Shown here: positions 21,716-28,216 of the stretch, in pieces
Position numbering within the stretch: the stretch's first letter is position 1
Layout of the letters: every line of letters begins with the position of its first letter
Origin: Actinomycetota bacterium
GTDB lineage: Bacteria; Actinomycetota; Thermoleophilia; Solirubrobacterales; 70-9
Assembly: GCA_018268695.1 (NCBI GenBank)
Contig: JAFDWD010000132.1
Span: forward strand, 1-28,216
Direction of reading: 5' to 3'
Length of the DNA stretch: 28,216 nt
The notes under the pieces: model-generated
Told to the model about the DNA's origin: nothing
Database searches by the model: none
The model's input: the letters and a program-made list of their open reading frames with translations, nothing else
Made by a program: the position numbers and the translations under genes

Positions 21716-23419
21716 CTAGGTACAGCCGGTGGGCGCCGGCAGCGTCGACGGGACCCGATACAGATCGATGCCGCCCAGCGACTGCGGATGCATACCGAGC
21801 TTTTCCAGTTCGGGACCCCAAGGTTCTCCCGAACCCGCTTCGATCAATACCGCGCCGACATCTCGGCGTTCGATGAAGGATCGGATCATGCAAGGCGTTT
21901 CATCGGTCGTGGTCAGGGTGTAGAACTGGGTGACCACGGGTTCGTCGAGGTATTCTTCTGGCGGCTGCTGCGCGAGATATCCGCCGGCTACGTTGAAGTG
22001 CATCTTCGCGCGCGCCTGCCACACCATGCTGTAGCCAAGCTGTGAGTAGGGGAACGCGAGTACCGTCTCGCCCTTGTCGATGTACTTCTTGTACTGACCA
22101 CTCGTGAAGAAGCTCGGGTCTGGCGGCGTGCTGTGAAAGAAGGCCGAACCGCCGCTCGGCAGCAGCATCACGACCCCGACGAGAGCCAGGCCCCAGCGGA
22201 GGAACTTTGACCCGGCCCGCGCAGCCAAGGCCATCGCCACCGCGATCGCGATGATCAGTGCGGTGTAGACGCTGAGACGCGTCGGGATGATCTGTTCGAA
22301 CAGAGGCAGTCCTTCGAGCACCTTCCAAGGCAAGGAGATGGTCGGCTCCCCGGCGATCGTGAGACGCGTGCCGAGCGACGCGATGACCGAGCAGGCCAGC
22401 ACGGCCAGCATGATGCGGGTGGCCCGCCGCCGCCAGGTCGAGATCAGCCACCATCCGGCAAGCAGCACGATCGCGATGCCGAGATATCCGCCGGTTTCGA
22501 CGAATGCGCCGGGGAATTGCGCGGCGACCGGCGCGAAGCTGGTGCGGCCGAGCCGGTCGAGCGGCGTCGGAACGAGTGGGTTGAGCGCGTCCATCGAGAA
22601 ACGGGTCGAATCGATCAACGGCGGCGTCGTGTCGTAGATCAACGCGTAGTAGAGGTAAGGCGAGAGAACGACGGCCGCGACCACGCCGCCGATCAGGATG
22701 TCGATCACGACGCCACGAAGGCGATCCCGAGAGTCCGCGTCCGCGAAAATCCAGCCCGCGAGCAGCGCGATCGCGGCGAAGAGCAGTGCAGTGAAGAGAA
22801 CCTCCGTCGAGATCAGCGCCTGTGCGACGACCACTGCGGCGAAGGAAAGGACGAAGCGCCGCCTGCTGGTTCTCCCGTCGAGGTGAAGCAAGACGATGTG
22901 GACGCCGAGCGGGATCAGGAACACCAGCATCAGGTGGAGGTGGCCGTTCATCTGGCCGACCAGATAGCTGGAGAAGCCGAACAGGAAGCCACCGACCAGC
23001 GACGGGGTGACGCGATCGGTCAGGTAGTGGCAGAGGCGGAAGGTGAAGAAGGCGGCGAGCGCCGGCGCAAGCAAGACGATCAGGTTGTACGCGGCGAGGG
23101 GGCCGATCGTCAGCGTCGCGGGGATCCCGGCCAGCGCAGCGAGAGGCACCCATCCCGTAGTCGCCAGGTCGAAAGGCCCGGGAGCCCACATCGCGCTGGT
23201 CAGCAGCGGGTTCTGGCCGGAACCGATCGCGTGGGGGAGCCAAGCCATCGACCAGACGTACTGCATCGGGTCTGCCGAAGCGGTGCAGATGCACCGCGAG
23301 TCCAGATGTCCGAGCACCCCCCGCCCGAAGATGACCGTCGCCAGCGCCAGGTACCCAAGGAAGACGACGGCACTCCACCGCCGGCTGAGTGCGGGTCGAG
23401 GCCCGCTGTTACCCGGCAC
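21716..23419 (-). CDS. Polytopic membrane protein, GT-C-type glycosyltransferase-like
   Basis: 567 residues with about eleven to twelve hydrophobic segments. After the first helix comes a loop with ASADPMQYVWSMAWLPHAI and then NPLLTSAMWAPGP, a pattern I associate with actinobacterial GT-C/YfhO-like membrane proteins. The Asp in DPMQ is the candidate catalytic acidic residue. The C-terminal about 150 residues (GSAFFHSTPPDPSFF onward) form a soluble, probably outer-face domain. The donor is probably a polyprenyl-phosphate sugar; acceptor unknown. GTG at 23419 is eight bases after the gmd stop, so it is the second gene of a gmd operon. By eye its third codon positions look less GC-rich than those of the neighbouring operon. 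Confidence 0.7.
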   Translation of the reverse strand: MPGNSGPRPALSRRWSAVVFLGYLALATVIFGRGVLGHLDSRCICTASADPMQYVWSMAWLPHAIGSGQNPLLTSAMWAPGPFDLATTGWVPLAALAGIPATLTIGPLAAYNLIVLLAPALAAFFTFRLCHYLTDRVTPSLVGGFLFGFSSYLVGQMNGHLHLMLVFLIPLGVHIVLLHLDGRTSRRRFVLSFAAVVVAQALISTEVLFTALLFAAIALLAGWIFADADSRDRLRGVVIDILIGGVVAAVVLSPYLYYALIYDTTPPLIDSTRFSMDALNPLVPTPLDRLGRTSFAPVAAQFPGAFVETGGYLGIAIVLLAGWWLISTWRRRATRIMLAVLACSVIASLGTRLTIAGEPTISLPWKVLEGLPLFEQIIPTRLSVYTALIIAIAVAMALAARAGSKFLRWGLALVGVVMLLPSGGSAFFHSTPPDPSFFTSGQYKKYIDKGETVLAFPYSQLGYSMVWQARAKMHFNVAGGYLAQQPPEEYLDEPVVTQFYTLTTTDETPCMIRSFIERRDVGAVLIEAGSGEPWGPELEKLGMHPQSLGGIDLYRVPSTLPAPTGCT

Positions 23420-23427
23420 AGGCCCGT

Positions 23428-24411
23428 TCAGGCGGTGGAGACGGGGCTGCCTTCCTTTAGCAGCGCCATGTCGGCGTCGATCATCAGCCTCACAAGCTGC
23501 TCAAAATCGACGCTTGGTTGCCAGTCGAGCTCCTCGCGCGCCTTGCTCGGATCGGCGATCAACAGGTCGACCTCGGCCGGGCGCATGAATTTCGGATCTT
23601 CGCGAACGTAGCGGGACGGGTCGAGGCCCAGGTAGTTGAAGGAAATGTCGACAAGCTCACCGACCGAGTGGGTCTCGCCGGTGCCGACCACGTAGTCGTC
23701 GGGCTCATCCTGCTGCAGCATCCGCCACATCGCATCGACGAAGTCGGGGGCGTAGCCCCAGTCACGTCGGGCCCCGAGGTTGCCGAGCGCCAGCTCGTCG
23801 GCGAGGCCGAGTTTGATCGCCGCCGCCGTGTGGGTGATCTTGCGGGTGACGAACTCGAGGCTGCGGCGCGGACTCTCGTGATTGAAGAGGATCCCTGAGC
23901 AGGCGAAGAGGCCGTAGCTCTCGCGGTAGTTGACGGTGATGAAGTGGGCGTAGACCTTCGCCACCCCATAGGGGCTGCGCGGGTAGAACGGCGTCAGCTC
24001 GTTCTGCGGCGTCTCACGGACTTTGCCGAACATCTCCGACGAAGAGGCCTGGTAGAAGCGCGCCTCGGGGCGTGCTTCACGCATTGCCTCCAGCATCCGG
24101 GTGACGCCGACGCCGGTGAACTCGGCGGTCAGGGTCGGCTGGTTCCAAGAGGCGCCGACGAACGACATCGCGGCGAGATTGTAGATCTCGTCCGGTTCGC
24201 AGGCGCGGATGATGTCGGAGATCGAGCGCTGATCGAGCAGGTCGCCGGTGTGCAGGTTGATGCGGTCCCGGAACCCCTCCAGCCGGTGGTGGTTCTCGCT
24301 CGAGAGCCGGCGCACCATACCGTGCACCTCGTACCCTTTGTCGAGGAGCTGTTCGGCCAGATAGCTGCCATCCTGACCGGTGATCCCGGTGATCAGCGCG
24401 CGACGAGGCAT
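23428..24411 (-). CDS. gmd: GDP-mannose 4,6-dehydratase
   Basis: Converts GDP-D-mannose to GDP-4-keto-6-deoxy-D-mannose, the precursor of GDP-L-fucose, GDP-D-rhamnose and related sugars. The glycine motif [12 protein letters not shown] is at 9-20, SSSEMFG at 123-129 supplies the catalytic Ser and Glu126, and the SDR pair is Y148-xxx-K152. [14 protein letters not shown] and [16 protein letters not shown] are highly typical of Gmd. The 327 residues are slightly shorter than most Gmd (about 340-370). The ATG at 24411 is preceded by TAGACT six bases upstream, so the message is probably leaderless. No partner reductase or epimerase (Rmd or Fcl) is visible in the window. Confidence 0.95.
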   Translation of the reverse strand: MPRRALITGITGQDGSYLAEQLLDKGYEVHGMVRRLSSENHHRLEGFRDRINLHTGDLLDQRSISDIIRACEPDEIYNLAAMSFVGASWNQPTLTAEFTGVGVTRMLEAMREARPEARFYQASSSEMFGKVRETPQNELTPFYPRSPYGVAKVYAHFITVNYRESYGLFACSGILFNHESPRRSLEFVTRKITHTAAAIKLGLADELALGNLGARRDWGYAPDFVDAMWRMLQQDEPDDYVVGTGETHSVGELVDISFNYLGLDPSRYVREDPKFMRPAEVDLLIADPSKAREELDWQPSVDFEQLVRLMIDADMALLKEGSPVSTA

Positions 24412-24474
24412 CGGGTCAGTCTACCGATCCCGTGGCGCGAACAAGACGCCACGGCCCTAGCTATTGTGGCGCCG
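24412..24474. promoter_or_regulatory. Divergent promoters of gmd and a methyltransferase around a symmetric inverted repeat
   Basis: The minus-strand TAGACT (24423-24418) lies six bases from the gmd ATG. The plus-strand TATTGT (24462-24467) lies seven bases from the methyltransferase ATG. Midway is a perfect 8-bp inverted repeat, CCGTGGCG (24430-24437) / CGCCACGG (24447-24454), with a nine-base spacer and half-site centres 17 bases apart. Its centre (24442) coincides with the midpoint between the two -10 boxes, so one bound regulator would cover both -35 regions. Confidence 0.55.
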
Positions 24475-25554
24475 ATGGATACTCCCGTACCGGTCTGGAT
24501 GAGTGCCACCGACGAAGTGGACCACGGCAATCAGCTCGGCGCCGCTGTCGCCGTCCTCGAGCGCATGGGACGAGGCCTCGGACCCGTTTTCGAGGGGCAG
24601 GGGCAGCGCGAGGAAGCGCTTACCGAGGCGCGTTCCGCGAACATCCTCATCATCCCGATGGTCGACAAACTGCTACCTGAGGCCGGGGCCTCCCTCGATC
24701 TGCTCCGGCAGGCAGACGAGGAAGGCTGGCGGGTGATGATGCTCTCGATCGGCCTCGACTCCGACGCCGGCGTCGACTTCGCCAAGATGATGCTGAACGG
24801 GGGCGAGCCACCCGCCGGGATCCTCCCGGTCCCCGCCGGGCCCTTCGAGACGCCGATTCCGCCGGCGGACATGCGCAACCGCGTCTCAGTGGGGAACGAG
24901 GCCATCTTCCTTTCTTCCGGCGCCCTCCATGTCGAGTGCTACGACGCCTGCCTGAGCGCTGCCGGCGCGCCGATCGTCGAGGCCTCCGAGTTCCTCGAGT
25001 GGGGAGCCGGGTGCGGCCGGATGACCATCCACCTGCTGAACAAGGCCCCCGACACGCGGATCACCGCGGCAGATACCGATGCCGAGACGATCGGCTGGGT
25101 GCGCGACAACCTGCCGGTTGCCGCCGCGGTCACGCTGCCATTGCTGCCACCGACCGCCGAGCTCGGTGACGACAGCTTCGACCGGGTGATCGGCCACAGC
25201 GTCTTCACCCATCTCGAAGTCGAGTCCCAGGATGCCTGGTTGGCCGAGCTCGCCCGCGTGACGCGTCCAGGCGGCACGTTGGCCGTGTGCATCAACGGTC
25301 CGCTGGGACTCAAATGGCACCTCCAGCACCCGCTGGCCAACGTGCCCGCCGCGCTCGGCGACGAAACCGCGCGCGACGGCGTCGCGGTCTGGCGCGGCGA
25401 CGGCTGGGAGGACCAGTTCTACGACGGCTACCACACCACTTTCCACACGCACGACTACGTCCGCGACCACTGGTCGCAATGGTTCGAGATCCTCGCCATC
25501 CACGAGGGCGCCGCGATGCCGATCCAGGACATCGTGGTGATGCGACCGCGCTGA
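24475..25554 (+). CDS. SAM-dependent methyltransferase, paralogue of the one at 15923
   Basis: 359 residues, aligning over its whole length with the protein at 15923-16987. The N-terminal domain (SATDEVDHGNQLGAAVAVLE, then ANILIIPMVDKLLPEA and EEGWRVMMLSIGLDS) is conserved in both and not one I recognise. Motif I is LEWGAGCGRMTIHL (from residue 174), then AADTDAETIGWV, FDRVIGHSVFTHLEVESQDA and LARVTRPGGTLAVCI. It ends with DGWEDQFYDGYHTTFHTHDY and a QDIVVM strand. It is probably a sugar O-methyltransferase of the same pathway but with a different acceptor. ATG at 24475 is fixed by the TATTGT box seven bases upstream. It is divergent from gmd, which suggests that its substrate may derive from the GDP-deoxysugar. 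Confidence 0.82.
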   Translation: MDTPVPVWMSATDEVDHGNQLGAAVAVLERMGRGLGPVFEGQGQREEALTEARSANILIIPMVDKLLPEAGASLDLLRQADEEGWRVMMLSIGLDSDAGVDFAKMMLNGGEPPAGILPVPAGPFETPIPPADMRNRVSVGNEAIFLSSGALHVECYDACLSAAGAPIVEASEFLEWGAGCGRMTIHLLNKAPDTRITAADTDAETIGWVRDNLPVAAAVTLPLLPPTAELGDDSFDRVIGHSVFTHLEVESQDAWLAELARVTRPGGTLAVCINGPLGLKWHLQHPLANVPAALGDETARDGVAVWRGDGWEDQFYDGYHTTFHTHDYVRDHWSQWFEILAIHEGAAMPIQDIVVMRPR

Positions 25555-25561
25555 ACGTCGC

Positions 25562-27043
25562 CTAGCGCGCCCGTGCACCCCGCCGCATCGGCCCCTCGGG
25601 CCCGAGCACGTCGCGGAGCTCTTTCGGGACCATGCCGACGACGAAGCCGACGCCGATGAAGGCGAACGCGGCAAGGACCGCGGCCGGGATGTCGCCGATC
25701 GGCAGGAGGAGCACCGCACCGCTCGCCGCCGAGGCGACGGCGACGCGCGCGAGGAAGCCGGCCCGCACCGTCACCCGCCCGGTGGAGATGTGGAGGCGCC
25801 AGTAGATCAATCCGGCGAGGACGATGTCGGCGGCGACGCTCGCCATCGCGCCCCCCTTCGCGCCGAGCGGGGGCACCAACGCCGTGGCGAAGACGGCGAC
25901 CGCCAGAAGGCCGACCGCGTTGGTGAAGATGAGCTGCCGTTGCCGCCCGAGCGCCACCAGCGCGACCGTCCAGATCTGGTACAGCGCGATGAAGAGCAGG
26001 GCGACCACCTGGATCCGCAGGACGTTCCCGGCCGGTTCGAATTCAGGGCCGCCGATCACCCGCATCACCGGGTCGGCGGCGCGGGTCGTCACCAGGATGA
26101 CCAACATCCCGGCGATCACGGCGCCCTCGCTGAGGCCTTCGATCGCGTAACGGAGGCGGGCGACGTTTTCGTGGGCGGCGGTGGTCATCACCGGCAGCGC
26201 AACGCCTGCGACCAGGATCGGCAGCGCGATCAGCGCTTCCATCGCCCGCAGCGAGCCACCGAAGTAGCCGACCTGGGTCGGGTTCGAGATCAGCGACATC
26301 AGCACGATGACGAGACGGAAATAGATCTGGCCGAGGACGAGCGCGGCGGCAATCGGCAGGGCGGTGTGCAGTAGTCCTCGCTGACGGGCGCGCTCCCAGC
26401 GGGGACGGACGACGCCGACGCGGCCCACCAGCAGTGGCACCACCGCGATGACGGCGAGGCCGACCAGGATCTGGATGGCAAGAAAGGCGTCGAGTCGCGC
26501 GCCCGCGATCACCAGCGCGATCACGCCCACCAGGACGATGAAGGCACGGAGCATTTCCACCATCGCGATCCCCGCATTGCGAAGCTCGACGGTCAACGGC
26601 ACCAGCATCGAGTTGCCGATCGCGACCAGCACGATTCCGAGACCCGCCAGTGCCGTGCCGACCACCATCTCCTGCGGATAACCGGCCGCCAGCGCAAAGG
26701 CGACCAGACATAACCAGGCCAGCGCGCCGACGACGATGCGCTGGCCGACCACGTTGGCCAGCAGCTCGCGACGCTCGTCGCGTGGACACATGGTCAGGTC
26801 TTTGGAGGCGCTGACGTTGAGGCCCTGGTCGACGATCGCCAGCGCGATCCCGGCCAGCGACATGACGGTGACGTAGCGGCCCGACTCTTCGACGCCGAGG
26901 TGCCGGAGCAGGAGCGTCGCCGTCGCGAGGGCGAAGACAAGGCTTGCGAGGTTCGCGCCCAGCCGCAGGGCGCTGCCGTGGACGACCTTTTTGCCCGCTC
27001 CTTCTCCGGCGCGGAGGAGGTCGTCGTCGGGGTGCCCCGGCAA
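25562..27043 (-). CDS. Wzx-like polysaccharide flippase (MOP superfamily)
   Basis: A 493-residue membrane protein with about 12-14 hydrophobic segments and a short polar N-terminus ending KKVVHGSALRLGANLASLVF, the usual entry into the first helix of Wzx/RfbX-type oligosaccharide flippases. LGVEESGRYVTVMSLAGIAL in the second segment is also typical. It would move undecaprenyl-linked repeat units across the membrane. The start is TTG at 27043, one base after the stop of the upstream GT2; no ATG or GTG is available before the first helix, so the rare start codon is likely real. Its stop lies seven bases from that of the convergent methyltransferase. It represents an export route distinct from the Wzm/Wzt pair at 11822-13932. 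Confidence 0.82.
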   Translation of the reverse strand: MPGHPDDDLLRAGEGAGKKVVHGSALRLGANLASLVFALATATLLLRHLGVEESGRYVTVMSLAGIALAIVDQGLNVSASKDLTMCPRDERRELLANVVGQRIVVGALAWLCLVAFALAAGYPQEMVVGTALAGLGIVLVAIGNSMLVPLTVELRNAGIAMVEMLRAFIVLVGVIALVIAGARLDAFLAIQILVGLAVIAVVPLLVGRVGVVRPRWERARQRGLLHTALPIAAALVLGQIYFRLVIVLMSLISNPTQVGYFGGSLRAMEALIALPILVAGVALPVMTTAAHENVARLRYAIEGLSEGAVIAGMLVILVTTRAADPVMRVIGGPEFEPAGNVLRIQVVALLFIALYQIWTVALVALGRQRQLIFTNAVGLLAVAVFATALVPPLGAKGGAMASVAADIVLAGLIYWRLHISTGRVTVRAGFLARVAVASAASGAVLLLPIGDIPAAVLAAFAFIGVGFVVGMVPKELRDVLGPEGPMRRGARAR

Positions 27044-27044
27044 G

Positions 27045-27800
27045 CTAGGCGGCGCGCCCGGTCCGCGGCTCGCGGATCTGGTAATCGCCGCGGCTCAGCA
27101 CTTTCTCCAGCCACACGTAGAGCACGATGAAGAGATAACGACTACCCATCTCTTTCATCTTCAGCTTCGCCTCACCGGAGGTTCGATTGGTCCACGAGGT
27201 GGGGACGACGGCGAAGCTATGGCCACGTACGACCGCCTTCAGCGGTAGCTCGACGGTGAGGTTGAAGTGTTTGGAGAGCAGCGGCTGGACCGTCTCGATG
27301 ACCTCACGCCGATAGGCCTTGAAGGCGTTCGTCGTGTCGTTGTAGCGGTGCCGGAAGAGAAGGCGGATGAACTGGTTGGCGAGCCGGTTGATGAAGAGCT
27401 TCAGCGGCGGGTAGTCGTGGATCTCGGCGCCGGGCATGAAGCGTGAGCCGAACGCGCAATCCCAACCCTCTTCGAGCAGCTGGTAGTAGCGGAGGAGGTC
27501 GCGCGGATCGTCGGAGGCGTCGGCCATCACGATCGCCACCGCGTCCCCCTCGAAGACGTCGAGGCCCGCCCGGATCGCGTTGCCGAAGCCGCGTTCGTAG
27601 TGGGACTTGTGGACGCGGACGCGCGGATTCTCGACCCCGATCGCGGCGATCACGGCTTCGGTCCGGTCTTCGGAGTCGTCGTTGACGACCACCACCTCGT
27701 AGTCGATCCCGGCTGCCTCCAAAGTTGAGACGAGCCCTTCGACCGTGGCGCCGACCGACCCTTCCTCGTTCTGGGCCGGCATCACCACCGACAGCCTCAT
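27045..27800 (-). CDS. GT2 glycosyltransferase, dolichyl/polyprenyl-phosphate mannosyltransferase-like
   Basis: 251 residues of the DPM1-like GT2 class. [15 protein letters not shown] opens the fold, [12 protein letters not shown] (37-48) binds the nucleotide and [12 protein letters not shown] (91-102) is the metal site. FGSRFMPGA and [13 protein letters not shown] are characteristic of enzymes that charge polyprenyl phosphate or an undecaprenyl-linked acceptor. There are no transmembrane helices, but the C-terminus ([14 protein letters not shown]) is hydrophobic and may associate with the membrane. It could make the polyprenyl-phosphate sugar used by the GT-C proteins in the window. ATG at 27800 overlaps the epimerase stop by four bases (ATGA). 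Confidence 0.85.
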   Translation of the reverse strand: MRLSVVMPAQNEEGSVGATVEGLVSTLEAAGIDYEVVVVNDDSEDRTEAVIAAIGVENPRVRVHKSHYERGFGNAIRAGLDVFEGDAVAIVMADASDDPRDLLRYYQLLEEGWDCAFGSRFMPGAEIHDYPPLKLFINRLANQFIRLLFRHRYNDTTNAFKAYRREVIETVQPLLSKHFNLTVELPLKAVVRGHSFAVVPTSWTNRTSGEAKLKMKEMGSRYLFIVLYVWLEKVLSRGDYQIREPRTGRAA

Positions 27801-28216
27801 GCCGGTGCCGCCGTCCAGCGCTCGAGGTTCTGCTCGTACATCTCCTGGAGGATCTCGTCGATCCCATAACGCAGGGTGAAATCGGGGTAGTCGGCCTGGA
27901 ACGGCGCGAGGTCGGAGATCCACCAGCGGTGGTCACCGATCCGCGGCTCCTCCCCCATCTCCCAGGACAGGGTCTTGCCGGAGACGCGCTCGCAGACCTC
28001 GATCGCCTCGAGCATCGAGCAGTTGGAGAAGCGGCCGCCGCCGATGTTGTAGACGGCATGGGCGCGGGGCGCCTTGCGGAACTCGTCGAAGGCCGCGATC
28101 AGGTCGGCGCTGTGGATGTTGTCGCGGACCTGCTTGCCCTCGTAGCCGAACACCGTGTAGTGGGTGCCGGTGACCGTGCACTTCATCAGGTAGGCGAGGA
28201 AGCCGTGCAGCTTCGC
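27797..28216 (-). CDS. NAD-dependent sugar-nucleotide epimerase (CDP-tyvelose 2-epimerase-like), N-terminal part beyond the window
   Basis: The last 139 codons of an extended short-chain dehydrogenase; the frame is open through the right edge, so the nucleotide-binding N-terminus and catalytic Tyr-Lys lie outside. The visible part contains [51 protein letters not shown] and [18 protein letters not shown]. These closely recall CDP-paratose/CDP-tyvelose 2-epimerases (RfbE/Tyv); a UDP-glucose 4-epimerase-type or dehydratase activity is possible. It is first in the visible minus-strand unit with the DPM1-like GT2 and the flippase. Confidence 0.75.
   Translation of the reverse strand, partial: AKLHGFLAYLMKCTVTGTHYTVFGYEGKQVRDNIHSADLIAAFDEFRKAPRAHAVYNIGGGRFSNCSMLEAIEVCERVSGKTLSWEMGEEPRIGDHRWWISDLAPFQADYPDFTLRYGIDEILQEMYEQNLERWTAAPA

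Noticed and set aside
27041..27043. TTG start of the flippase as an annotation error hiding a longer gene.
   Set aside because: The frame upstream is occupied by the GT2 gene that stops one base earlier, and the first membrane helix follows at the usual distance, so the TTG is acceptable.
1..28216. CRISPR arrays, rRNA or tRNA genes, transposases, integrases or attachment sites.
   Set aside because: No regularly spaced direct repeats, no conserved RNA structures and no recombinase motifs were seen on either strand.

Overview
The window is a high-GC chromosomal segment (by eye about two thirds G+C) devoted mostly to making and exporting a surface polysaccharide. Several features suggest a high-GC actinobacterium, probably class Thermoleophilia (Solirubrobacterales-like). 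These are the long StrD-type RfbA, a PucR-type regulator, secreted proteins resembling families I recall as abundant in that lineage, and start codons sitting 6-7 bases after a -10 box. The taxonomic call is an inference; no rRNA gene or other marker is present.

Layout from left to right. (1) 1-2531, minus: rfbA-rfbD-rfbB, an operon for dTDP-L-rhamnose precursors, with rfbB cut by the window edge. (2) 2582-5961, minus: two overlapping genes for large polytopic membrane proteins of glycosyltransferase-C type. (3) 6040-7192, plus: a small coiled-coil protein and a GT2 glycosyltransferase. (4) 7304-10759: a block that does not look like sugar metabolism, holding three exported proteins on the minus strand and a PucR-like regulator on the plus strand, with conspicuous inverted repeats between genes. 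(5) 10769-11719, minus: another GT2. (6) 11822-21671, plus: the core of the window. It contains an ABC exporter (Wzt-like ATPase with a Wzt-C-type C-terminal domain, and a Wzm-like permease), a small coiled-coil protein, a tandem GT2, a methyltransferase with an unrecognised N-terminal domain, a cytoplasmic AlgX/AlgJ-like SGNH protein with a DUF4214-like N-terminus, and a 1151-residue fusion of GT-A, GT4, coiled coil and methyltransferase. (7) 21716-24411, minus: gmd and a GT-C-type membrane protein. (8) 24475-25554, plus: a paralogue of the methyltransferase in block 6, divergent from gmd across a symmetric inverted repeat. (9) 25562-28216, minus: a sugar-nucleotide epimerase (cut by the right edge), a DPM1-like GT2 and a Wzx-type flippase.

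How the genes may work together (inference). RfbA/RfbD/RfbB and Gmd supply dTDP-rhamnose and GDP-deoxysugar precursors. The GT2 and GT4 enzymes extend a lipid-linked chain on the cytoplasmic face. Methyltransferases and the AlgX/AlgJ-like protein decorate or cap it. The Wzm/Wzt pair exports it, with the Wzt C-terminal domain the likely reader of the chain end. The best candidate for an undescribed system is 11822-21671. It combines a cap-reading exporter, a coiled-coil-spaced glycosyltransferase-methyltransferase fusion and small coiled-coil proteins next to glycosyltransferases, resembling the WbdD and WsaE chain-termination systems in a different domain order. The Wzx-type flippase and the GT-C membrane proteins point to a second, undecaprenyl-linked route in the same locus.
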